DNA of 64,000 nucleotides from Spiribacter halobius (GTDB lineage: Bacteria; Pseudomonadota; Gammaproteobacteria; Nitrococcales; Nitrococcaceae): the NCBI RefSeq assembly GCF_020883455.1, contig NZ_CP086615.1, positions 124,001 through 188,000 on the forward strand. The letters run 5' to 3'. The notes under the pieces were generated by a model that saw only the letters and a program-made list of their open reading frames with translations, searched no databases and was not told where the DNA came from. A program made the translations under genes and the position numbers. Of this stretch, positions 46,291-55,888 are shown piece by piece. Every line of letters begins with the position of its first letter. The stretch's first letter is position 1.

Positions 46291-47094
46291 CTATTCCGGG
46301 GTAAGGGAACGCTGGTAGCTGTAGGGTCCCGTCTTCACCTCGGTCCACACCGAGTTGCGCACCTCGGCGCGCACGCGGATCGAGGAGATCGCCGCTTCCT
46401 GCAGCTGCGCCAGGGTATGCCCGTTGATGTCCACCTCCAGGCGCACATCCGAGTTCTGGTGCCAGATCTCGCGGATCGGCGCATCGAGCCCTGTGACCAC
46501 GCTGCGGAAGTCGTCGTGCTGGAGGGCGAAGTCGAGGACCGGATCGAGCGGCGTGTTCAGCGCCTCGGGGGCGACCCCGTCCCGCAGGTGGTTGGCGTGG
46601 GCCCAGAACATGGGCTGACGCAGGCCGCGCAGGGCGGTCTCGGCATCGAAGCTGCCGTCGGCGCGGATCAGGTGGGTATAGGACTCGATGAAGTAGCGCA
46701 GGATGTGCTGGCGCAGCTCGATGCGCAGCACGGTGGAGTTGAATCCCTTGCTCATCACGCGCTCGAGCTCGGTGCCCGTGTCCGGGTGCTGGGCGCTGTA
46801 GTCCCGGGCCAGGTCCAGATAGGTGGCGACCAGCTCCTCCACCGAGCGCTCCAGCAGGAAGGCCACATTGGCCTCGCGCCCCTCGGTGTTGACGTCGCTC
46901 GCCTTCACCTCGGTGATGCTGAACTTCAGGTCCACCTCCACCTCGGCGATGTCCGCCCGGGGCACCGGGAACTTGCGCAGCAGGAAGTCGCCCTCGTAGT
47001 AGCGGGCGATGGAGCGCGAGTAGAGGTCGGAGGCGAACCGGGCCTTGGCGAGGTCCCGCAGGAGCGCGCCGATTACCTGCTGCAGGTCAGCCAC
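46291..47094 (-). CDS. Hypothetical protein sharing a DUF2589-like module
   Basis: A 267-residue protein with N-terminal helices (LLRDLAKARFASDLYSRSIARYY), then FPVPRADIAEVEVDLKFSI (42-60), which matches the PIP...I...F.I module of its two DUF2589-type neighbours, and a C-terminal helical half with ELRQHILRYFIESYTHLIR. No named family is recognised. GTG 47094 has GGGGAGGGG 8 bases upstream. It lies between the two DUF2589-type genes in one operon. Likely a binding partner or diverged relative. Confidence 0.7.
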   Translation of the reverse strand: MADLQQVIGALLRDLAKARFASDLYSRSIARYYEGDFLLRKFPVPRADIAEVEVDLKFSITEVKASDVNTEGREANVAFLLERSVEELVATYLDLARDYSAQHPDTGTELERVMSKGFNSTVLRIELRQHILRYFIESYTHLIRADGSFDAETALRGLRQPMFWAHANHLRDGVAPEALNTPLDPVLDFALQHDDFRSVVTGLDAPIREIWHQNSDVRLEVDINGHTLAQLQEAAISSIRVRAEVRNSVWTEVKTGPYSYQRSLTPE

Positions 47095-47191
47095 GGGGCC
47101 CCTCCCCGGTAGCCGGACGAGGGCGGAGCAGCGTCAGCAGCCACAGCGCCGTCGTGCTGCAGGCGCGGCGCCAGCGGGCGGCCACCTGCAA
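47087..47191 (-). CDS. Possible 34-residue peptide in the DUF2589-type operon
   Basis: A frame from TTG 47191 (or GTG 47185) encodes a short peptide with RWRRACSTTALWLLTLLRP and ends 8 bases inside the following gene. It would fill the 144-base gap between the first and second genes. Support is weak: no conserved family, non-ATG start. Confidence 0.25.
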   Translation of the reverse strand: MQVAARWRRACSTTALWLLTLLRPRPATGEGPRG

Positions 47192-47238
47192 CGGAATCCC
47201 GGCCGTGGGCGGCGGTGGCGGAGGCGGCGGGCATGGCC

Positions 47239-47844
47239 TCAGCCACCGGCGGCCGGCTTGTTGCGGGTCGCCTCCTCCTTTTTTTCCGGCTTCTCCACCG
47301 CCGGCGCCGGCGGCTCCTCGATGGTGTTGGTGAGGATCGCGAGCATCCGCGCGAGGCCGCCGGGCACGTCGTCCTGCACGGCGTGCACGTGCACGTCCAC
47401 GGTGTGCTCCACGGAGTAGCGGGAGTCCTTGGTGGAGCGCGAGTCCTTCTTCGAGGAGTAGGAGGCCTGCATGCTCGCCTTGACGAACCAGTAGCTGCCC
47501 CCGACCTTGGCCTGCACCGAGCTCTCCTTGCTGGCCGAGCTCTCGTCGTGCGACTCCTCAGAGGCCGTGATGTTGGCCTTGAAATCGATGCTCATCTCGT
47601 CGATGCGCAGGAAGGGGATCGGCACGATGGTGAGCAGCGGCACCGTGATGGTGGTCTGGTTGTCGCCTTTGGTCGCGGTGAAGCTGATGCTGTTCACCTC
47701 GCCGTTCTTGTCGAAGCCCACCTCGCGGATGAACTTGACGGTGGTCATCGCCGCCTTGGCCTGCGCCTCCACGGCCGCATCCAGCGGCCCGCCGATCAAC
47801 GTCCCGAACGGCAGGGACTGCAACGCACGATTCGCATCGGCCAT
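47239..47844 (-). CDS. DUF2589-type protein, first paralog and first gene of the operon
   Basis: A 201-residue protein. It has SLPFGTLIGGPLDAAVEAQA (10-29), KAAMTTVKFIREVGFD, a module PLLTIVPIPFLRIDEMSIDF (69-88), a Ser/Lys-rich strand region (VGGSYWFVKASMQASYSSKK), the VDVHVHAVQDDVPGGLARML end (149-168) and a charged Lys/Pro tail. These are the features I associate with DUF2589 (PF11655), a family without known function. GAGGAGG precedes ATG 47844. It leads a five-gene minus-strand operon. Confidence 0.78.
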   Translation of the reverse strand: MADANRALQSLPFGTLIGGPLDAAVEAQAKAAMTTVKFIREVGFDKNGEVNSISFTATKGDNQTTITVPLLTIVPIPFLRIDEMSIDFKANITASEESHDESSASKESSVQAKVGGSYWFVKASMQASYSSKKDSRSTKDSRYSVEHTVDVHVHAVQDDVPGGLARMLAILTNTIEEPPAPAVEKPEKKEEATRNKPAAGG

Positions 47845-47964
47845 GACGGCCTCCTCGGTGGGGACGCGCCGGCGCGGCGCGCATTCTCGCAAGGATAGAC
47901 GGTGGTCGGGGAAATGCTCGGGGTTCGCCTGAAGCCGGCAAGCGCGCCGCAGTGGCCACCAGGC

Positions 47965-48678
47965 TCAACCGCCCGCAGGCACCCTTTTCGGCTCATCCGC
48001 GAAGGGGCTGAGGCCCAGCCAGGCCTGCATGGTCGTCTGCAGCTCGGGGGCGCCGACCAGATCAAGACGACCGCTGGCCAGTGCCGACTGTACGGTTTCA
48101 ATGCCCATCCAGATTGCGGTCATCGTCCGCAGATCGGTGACGACGTACAGATCCACCTCGTTACCGGGATCGAGCATGCAGAGATCGACGGGATTCTCGA
48201 CATCCGCCTTGTCGACGATCAGCCACCATTTCGCCTGCCCGCGGGTCACGTCGTGATACAGAAACTGAACCGTGATGCGCCTTGAAGGCAGCGGCGCCGG
48301 GTTCAGATTGCGCCGCATATCCCACATGAGCAGCGACGGGTCCAGGTTCCTGAGCGAGAGCTGGGACTCGAGCCAGCGATGGCCCCAGCGCCCGAGCGAC
48401 ATGATGACTGGGCGCAGTTCCTCACCCGCTTCCGTGAGCTCGTAGCCGGGGCTGCCGCTGCGGACGTCGATGCGGCGGTTGATCAGCCCCAGCTCTTCCA
48501 GCTCGCCGAGCCGCTTCGACAGCAGGGCCGGGGAAATCCGCGGCAGGCCGCGCCGCAGCTCGTTGAAACGGCGGCTGCCGCAGAGCAGCTCGCGCAGGAT
48601 CAGGATCGTCCAGCGGGTGGCCAGCACCTCGCTGGCCATCGCGACGGGGCAGAACTGCCCGTAACCGCTCGCCGACAC
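47965..48678 (-). CDS. HxlR-family regulator with C-terminal sterol-carrier-like extension
   Basis: A 237-residue regulator. Residues about 1-115 are a HxlR winged helix (CPVAMASEVLATRWTILILREL, LPRISPALLSKRLGELEELGLI, GYELTEAGEELRPVI). Residues about 130-235 form an SCP2-like domain (WWLIVDKADVENPVDLCMLDPG, DLRTMTAIWMG). GTG 48678 has GGGGAGGG upstream and removes an unconserved 44-residue extension. It is divergent from a methyltransferase gene and may regulate it. Confidence 0.83.
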   Translation of the reverse strand: MSASGYGQFCPVAMASEVLATRWTILILRELLCGSRRFNELRRGLPRISPALLSKRLGELEELGLINRRIDVRSGSPGYELTEAGEELRPVIMSLGRWGHRWLESQLSLRNLDPSLLMWDMRRNLNPAPLPSRRITVQFLYHDVTRGQAKWWLIVDKADVENPVDLCMLDPGNEVDLYVVTDLRTMTAIWMGIETVQSALASGRLDLVGAPELQTTMQAWLGLSPFADEPKRVPAGG

Positions 48679-48882
48679 GGCTCCCTCCCCGCGGATGCGT
48701 CCGGCACGGCGCCACGTGTGTCTCCTCATCAGCAGGTTAGAACGTGACGGGTGGGTCCACCAGTTCAGTCGCAGAACTTGCCGGCGCAGCGGGCTCGGGC
48801 GGAGATTCACCGGTGCCGCCGGTCATGCATGGCGGCGGAAGGCAATCGAAGGTGAAGGCAGCCGAGTCCCTGGAGTACGGTC

Positions 48883-49716
48883 ATGAGCGCAAATGCCGCA
48901 ACGGAACACAATTCGGAGATGGAGTCCCTGAAGGCGCGCCTGAAGGCGACCTGGGAATGCGGGGATTACGGACACTTCGCGACGTACATGGCGTCGGGTG
49001 CCCTGGATTTCCTGGAGCGAATCGGCATCCAGCCGGGCGAGCGCGTGCTCGACGTCGCCTGCGGAGCGGGCCAGATCAGCGTTCCCGCGGCCAGGGCCGG
49101 TGCCCGCGTGACCGGGCTGGACCTCGCCGACAACCTGGTGGCGCAGGCTCGGGCCTGGGCCCGCGAGGAGGGGGTGGATGCGACCTTCGATCAGGGTGAT
49201 GCGGAAGCCATGCCCTACGAGGACGCCTCGTTCGACGTGGTCGTCAGCCTGATCGGCGCGATGTTCGCCCCGCGGCCGGACCGGGTGGCCGCGGAGTTGC
49301 TGCGGGTGTGCCGGCCGGGCGGACGCATCGTGATGGGTAACTGGACGCCGGAAGGCTTCATCGGTGGCATGTTCCGGATCATCGGCAAGCATGTGCCGCC
49401 GTCGCCGCTGATGGTACCGCCCGCGAAATGGGGCGACCCGGAAACGGTCAAGGAGCGGTTCGGGAGCGGCGTCTCCAGCCTGGACCTGACCCGGCAGATC
49501 TACACGTTCGAGTACCCCTTCCCGCCCGCGGACGTGGTCGAGTTCTTCCGCGTCTACTATGGGCCGGCCAACCGCGCTTTCGCGGCGCTGGACGATTCCG
49601 GACAGGAGGCGTTGCGCCGGGACCTGGAGCAATGGTGGTCAGCCCATAATCAGGCAACGGATGGCGGCACGCGCTGCGAGGCGGAATACCTGCACGTCAC
49701 CGCGATCAGGCGATGA
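48883..49716 (+). CDS. Class I SAM-dependent methyltransferase
   Basis: A 277-residue methyltransferase with the SAM-binding motif [10 protein letters not shown] (about 55-64), a motif II acidic region [11 protein letters not shown] and [17 protein letters not shown]. It resembles UbiE/MPBQ-type small-molecule methyltransferases. The gene is divergent from the HxlR-type regulator. Substrate unknown. Its stop overlaps no other gene; the Crp-type regulator follows after about 210 bases. Confidence 0.85.
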   Translation: MSANAATEHNSEMESLKARLKATWECGDYGHFATYMASGALDFLERIGIQPGERVLDVACGAGQISVPAARAGARVTGLDLADNLVAQARAWAREEGVDATFDQGDAEAMPYEDASFDVVVSLIGAMFAPRPDRVAAELLRVCRPGGRIVMGNWTPEGFIGGMFRIIGKHVPPSPLMVPPAKWGDPETVKERFGSGVSSLDLTRQIYTFEYPFPPADVVEFFRVYYGPANRAFAALDDSGQEALRRDLEQWWSAHNQATDGGTRCEAEYLHVTAIRR

Positions 49717-49925
49717 CCGGGCCGGATGCTGCCCGTCATCGCGGGGGCGGCTCTGCGTCACGAACTCCCTGGCGACCTCCTCGGCCGGGCGTCCGCTTCG
49801 CTCGATCTCCCCGCCCGGCAGGACGCGGCTATGCTGGATATGGGCAGGCGCAGAATCCGGGCCGTGCGGGGACGCCGCAGCGCGTTCCCGTGGAGCCGGC
49901 TGTGCCGGTACCGCTGGGGGGAATC

Positions 49926-50657
49926 TTGGACGTTTCCGGAAGAGCCCTGTGCCGCAAGCTCGGCGCCTTCGTGGCGCTGACCCCGGCGGAGCTGAGCGCC
50001 CTGGCGGCCCTGCAACGGCGCGTGCGGACAGTCGCGCCCGGGGCCTTGCTGGTGCGCAGAAGCCAGGCTGTGGATCGCCTGTTCGTTCTGTGCCGCGGTT
50101 GGAGCTGCTCCAGCAAGCTGCTGCCGGATGGCCGACGGCAGATTGTCAACGTGCAGATACCTGGGGACTTCGTAGGTCTTCGCGGTGTCCTGCAGCGCAT
50201 GTCGGACCGCCGCTTCGAGCCGCTGCTGCCGGTCGAGATCGCGGAGGTCAGCGCGGCGGAGCTACGCGAGGTCATCCGCGCGCACCCCCGCATTGGTGCT
50301 GCGGTGCTCTGGGCTGCAAGCCGCGACGAAGCCATGCTGGCCGAGCGCCTCTTGAGCATCGGGCGGCGCAGCCCGCGAGAGCGCCTGGCGCATTTCCTGC
50401 TCGAGCTGGAGGCGAGGCTCACCCTGGTCGGCCTGACCTCGCCGGGCGGCTACCATTGCCCGCTGACGCAGCAGAATCTCGCAGACGTCCTGGGGCTTAG
50501 CGCCGTGCACGTGAACCGAGTGCTTCAGGAACTGCGCAAGCAGGGGCTGCTTACCTTTCAACGCAGCCGGGTCGTCTTCCAGGACCGCGAGGCGCTCCGC
50601 CGCCTGTCGGGCTTCGAGGGGCAATATCTCGACCAGGACGGCCCGGCTCTGCCGTGA
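49926..50657 (+). CDS. Crp/Fnr-family transcriptional regulator
   Basis: A 243-residue regulator with a cyclic-nucleotide-binding-like N-terminal domain (LGAFVALTPAELSALAAL, GDFVGLRGVLQRM) and a C-terminal Crp helix-turn-helix (LTQQNLADVLGLSAVHVNRVLQELRKQGLL in parts). The Fnr-type cysteine cluster is not obvious; only scattered Cys residues occur. TTG 49926 with GGGGG upstream gives the usual length; no ATG or GTG fits as well. Ligand unknown. Confidence 0.8.
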   Translation: MDVSGRALCRKLGAFVALTPAELSALAALQRRVRTVAPGALLVRRSQAVDRLFVLCRGWSCSSKLLPDGRRQIVNVQIPGDFVGLRGVLQRMSDRRFEPLLPVEIAEVSAAELREVIRAHPRIGAAVLWAASRDEAMLAERLLSIGRRSPRERLAHFLLELEARLTLVGLTSPGGYHCPLTQQNLADVLGLSAVHVNRVLQELRKQGLLTFQRSRVVFQDREALRRLSGFEGQYLDQDGPALP

Positions 50658-50773
50658 CCGAACCGGCGCGCCCGCCATGGAAGCCTTGCCTGGCCGCGAG
50701 TCCCCGCTCTGTACGCCGACGCGAAGAGCCGCCGCAGGGAACCCCGGCGGCGACCCGTTCATAGCCTATAGGT

Positions 50774-51046
50774 CTAGTTCCACTCGCCCCGATGCAGCTG
50801 GCGGTTGGCCTGGACCAATGCCTGGACACAGGCGCGTTCGTCACGCCTCGCGGCTGCCGCCTCGGCCTCCCGAACGTCCCTGTTCGCTGCGCTCTTTCCA
50901 GCGCCCGGATGGGCACGGTCGAGCTCCATGCGGATGGCGTTGATGCCGCTCTCGCAGCTCTGGGCCGCCTGGGCTGGCAGTGCCAAGGTCAGGGCAAGCA
51001 CTAGGGCCACCGTCACGGTGGAAAGCACTCCGGAATTCGCTTTCAT
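50774..51046 (-). CDS. Small secreted protein with two cysteines
   Basis: A 90-residue protein with a signal peptide (about 1-27, LSTVTVALVLALTLALPAQAAQ) and a short, charged mature part containing two Cys (SCES and RACV), which could form one disulfide. No family is recognised. GAGGAG lies 6 bases before ATG 51046. The gene stands alone between the Crp regulator and tarD. Confidence 0.65.
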   Translation of the reverse strand: MKANSGVLSTVTVALVLALTLALPAQAAQSCESGINAIRMELDRAHPGAGKSAANRDVREAEAAAARRDERACVQALVQANRQLHRGEWN

Positions 51047-51370
51047 GGGAATCTCCTCGGCCATAAAGACGATCGGGCCTCGTCTTCCCGCGCGGCGCGC
51101 AGCGACCGGCCCGGCGACGCAACCTCGTCGCCCCGCGGGCACTCCTATGGCTGTCTGCCCGCGGTGACTGAATATGTGCCATCCCCGTTTGCCGCGCACT
51201 TACCGCGGATGGGTTTTCCCTGTGCTGCCGGTCACGATCACGGAACGCGCAGGTAGAGCGAGCATTGGCCACTTCCGCGCTCCCTGAGAGACAGCGGCCG
51301 CGGCAGGATGCCGAGGGAGGAATTCCTGCCGCGGCCCGGCCGTCCGCCGGAACAGTGAGTCGCCGCGCCG

Positions 51371-52537
51371 CTATTCGGCGAGGCGCTTCATCTCGCGGTA
51401 GAGGTCGGATTTGCCCTCGAAGCCGATGCCGGGCAGATCCGGCAGGGTGACGTAGCCGTCCTCCACCCGCACCCCGTCCGGGAAGCCGCCGAAGGGCTGG
51501 AACAGGTCCGGGTAGGACTCGTTGCCGCCGAGCCCGAGGCCCGCCGCGATGTTCAGCGACATCTGGTGGCCGCCGTGGGGGATGCAGCGGCTGCGGGACC
51601 AGCCGTGCTGGTGGAGCATGTCGAGGGTGCGCAGGTACTCCACCAGACCATAGCTCAGGGCACAGTCGAACTGCAGCCAGTCCCGGTCGGGGCGCAGGCC
51701 GGCGTAGCGGATCAGGTTGCGCGCGTCCTGCATGGAGAACAGGTTCTCGCCGGTGGCCATGGGCCGCTCGTAGTAGTTGCGCAGGGTCGCCTGCAGCTCG
51801 AAGTCCAGCGGGTCGCCAGGCTCCTCGTACCAGAACAGGTCGTAGCGCGAGAGCGCCTCGGCGTACGTGATAGCGGTGTCGAGGTCGAAGCGGCCGTTGG
51901 CGTCCACGGCGAGCATCTGGCCGTCCTGCAGGATGCCCAGCACCGAGTCGATGCGCCGCAGATCCTCCTCCAGCGCGGCGCCGCCGATCTTCTTCTTGAC
52001 CACGGTGTAGCCGCGGTCGATGTAGCTCTGCATCTCGTCCTTGAGCTTGCTGTCGTCCTGCCCGGGGTAGTAGTAGCCGCCGGCGGCGTAAACGAACACC
52101 TTGCGGTCCGGCTCGCCGCTGCCGAAGCGCTCGGCCAGAAGCTGGAACAGCGGTACGCCCTCGATCTTGGCGACGGCATCCCACACCGCCATGTCGATGG
52201 TGCCGACGGCCACCGAGCGCTCGCCGTGACCGCCCGGCTTTTCGTTGATCATCATCCGGTCCCAGATTCGGAACGGGTCCAGGTTCTCCCCGGACTCGTC
52301 GACCAGGTCCTCCGGGTTCGCCTCGAGCAGCCTCGGGATGAAGCGCTCGCGCATGAGGCAGCCCTGGCCGTAGCGGCCGTTGGAGTTGAACCCATAGCCG
52401 ATCACGGGCTTGCCGTCGCGGATGACATCCGTGACCACCGCGACCAGGCTCAGGGTCATGCGGCTGAAGTCGATGTAGGCGTTGCGGATGGACGAGCTGA
52501 TGGGAACGGTACGCTCCCGGATCTCCACGATTCTCAC
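51371..52537 (-). CDS. tarD: D(-)-tartrate dehydratase
   Basis: A 388-residue enolase-superfamily enzyme that dehydrates D(-)-tartrate to oxaloacetate. It has the expected catalytic set: Lys181 and Lys183 in VVKKKIGG, metal ligands Asp212 (VDANG), Glu238/239 (FWYEE) and Glu264 (ATGEN), and His321 in IPHGGHQ. RNAYIDFSRMTLSLVAVVTDV and MMINEKPGGHGERSVAVG match TarD closely as I remember it from Bradyrhizobium. GTG 52537 has GAGGAGGG upstream. It is divergent from a LysR gene. Confidence 0.9.
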   Translation of the reverse strand: MRIVEIRERTVPISSSIRNAYIDFSRMTLSLVAVVTDVIRDGKPVIGYGFNSNGRYGQGCLMRERFIPRLLEANPEDLVDESGENLDPFRIWDRMMINEKPGGHGERSVAVGTIDMAVWDAVAKIEGVPLFQLLAERFGSGEPDRKVFVYAAGGYYYPGQDDSKLKDEMQSYIDRGYTVVKKKIGGAALEEDLRRIDSVLGILQDGQMLAVDANGRFDLDTAITYAEALSRYDLFWYEEPGDPLDFELQATLRNYYERPMATGENLFSMQDARNLIRYAGLRPDRDWLQFDCALSYGLVEYLRTLDMLHQHGWSRSRCIPHGGHQMSLNIAAGLGLGGNESYPDLFQPFGGFPDGVRVEDGYVTLPDLPGIGFEGKSDLYREMKRLAE

Positions 52538-52601
52538 GGGCTGCCCTCCTCGGGTTGATGCGACGTGCGCCCAAGGTATCCGCGTGGCGCGCCCTTGTGA
52601 T

Positions 52602-52619
52602 TCACCTGAATTCAGATGA
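52602..52619. promoter_or_regulatory. Near-perfect 18-bp operator between tarD and the LysR gene
   Basis: TCACCTGAATTCAGATGA is an inverted repeat with only one mismatched pair. It lies 13 bases before the LysR GTG and about 65 bases before the tarD start, a place suited to autorepression and tarD control by the LysR protein. The T-N11-A LysR pattern is not exact. Confidence 0.55.
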
Positions 52620-52632
52620 TTATTAACTTTCA

Positions 52633-53544
52633 GTGAAAGACGGAATCACCACCGAACTGGAGTTCTTCGTCCTGCTCGGCCGCCTGGGCAGCCTGTCGGC
52701 GGTCGCGCGGGCGCTGGACCTGACGCCCCCAGCAGCCACCAAGCGCCTCGGGCGCCTGGAGCGCCGGCTCGGCGTGCGGCTGGTCAACCGCACCACCCGC
52801 AGCATCAGCCTGACCCCGGAGGGCGAGACCTACCTCCAGCACGCCACCCGGATCCTCGATCAGATTCGGGAGATGGAGGATGAGGTCGCCAGCAGCCGCA
52901 GCGAGCTGCGCGGGCTGCTGCGCGTCAACGCGACGCTGGGCTTCGGGCGCACGACCATCGCGCCGCTGGTCTCGGAGTTCGCCGCGCAGCATCCCCGGGT
53001 GGAAGTCCAGCTCGAGGTCACCGACCGCCCCGTGGACCTGGTGGAAACCGGCTTCGATATCGCCATCCGCTTCGGTACCCCACCGGACAGCCGTCTCAAT
53101 GCCCGCCGGATCATGCCCAATCGACGCTTTCTGTGCGCTTCCCCCGCCTACCTGGAGCGCCACGGCACGCCACGAACGCTGGCGGACCTGAAGCGTCACA
53201 ACTGCATCCTGCACCGCCAGAACGACGAGCCCTACGGCGTCTGGCGCTTCAGCCACGACGGGCAGAGCGAGGTGGTGAAGGTGGACGGCACCCTCTCAAG
53301 CAACGATGGCGACATCGTTCTCGGCTGGGCCCTGGACGGCCACGGCATCCTGGCGCGCTCGGAATGGGACCTCGAGAAGTACCTCGAGAGCGGCCGCCTC
53401 AGGGTCGTCCTGGCGGACCACCACCTGCCATCGGCGGACCTGTTCGTCTACTACCCGCACCGTCGCAACCAGACCTTGCGCACACGGGCGTTCATCGACT
53501 TCCTGGTGGAGCGCTTCGGCGGGCGCCGGCTGACAGCGGTGTAG
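52633..53544 (+). CDS. LysR-family transcriptional regulator
   Basis: A 303-residue LysR-type regulator: N-terminal winged helix (LEFFVLLGRLGSLSAVARALDLTPPAATKRLGRLERRLGVRLVNRTTR in parts) and C-terminal substrate-binding domain (LLRVNATLGFGRTTIAPLV, DIAIRFGTPPDSRL). GTG 52633 is used. It is divergent from tarD, so tartrate is the likely co-inducer. Confidence 0.9.
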   Translation: MKDGITTELEFFVLLGRLGSLSAVARALDLTPPAATKRLGRLERRLGVRLVNRTTRSISLTPEGETYLQHATRILDQIREMEDEVASSRSELRGLLRVNATLGFGRTTIAPLVSEFAAQHPRVEVQLEVTDRPVDLVETGFDIAIRFGTPPDSRLNARRIMPNRRFLCASPAYLERHGTPRTLADLKRHNCILHRQNDEPYGVWRFSHDGQSEVVKVDGTLSSNDGDIVLGWALDGHGILARSEWDLEKYLESGRLRVVLADHHLPSADLFVYYPHRRNQTLRTRAFIDFLVERFGGRRLTAV

Positions 53545-53720
53545 GAATCCTCGCACCGCCCGCGGTCATCTGGGTTCTATACACCTGGGTGGGGGTTTGC
53601 GACTCGACCCGTCTCTACGGCAAAACGGCGGCGCAAGGTGTGGCCTAAATACCAATGTGACCACGTTGGGACCGGTGCGGCTATGTGAGTTCCAGTAGAT
53701 CCATGACTTGCTGTCTTTAT

Positions 53721-53796
<76 letters not shown>

Positions 53797-53838
53797 GTCG
53801 TCTGGGTCGGGCGGCAGTATAGCGGTGGTGGGCAGAAG

Positions 53839-53870
53839 CAGGAACGGGCGCCCTGGGGCGCCCGTTCCTG
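53839..53870 (-). terminator. Terminator after rpoD
   Basis: CAGGAACGGGCGCC and GGCGCCCGTTCCTG form a perfect 14-bp stem with a 4-base loop between rpoD and tRNA-Ile2. It is followed on the minus strand by a short T/C stretch, so intrinsic termination is plausible though weak. Confidence 0.6.
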
Positions 53871-53903
53871 TGTGGGTCGGTGCTGGGTGCTGCCGACCGG
53901 GCG

Positions 53904-55748
<1,845 letters not shown>

Positions 55749-55888
55749 ATCCTACCGATGGTTCGGGGTGAGTCAGGCGCACGCGGCGCGCGGTGAACCG
55801 AGCATTATAGCTGGGCCTGTGGTGTTGACAACTACATCACGGTCTTCATTCCACGTGCCCAGCTGTCGCGCTGCGCGGTACAGACCGG

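Noticed and set aside
44372-47844. Phage or tailocin module
   Set aside because: No capsid, tail, baseplate, portal, terminase or integrase features are seen in the five proteins, and the flanking genes are ordinary metabolism and regulation.
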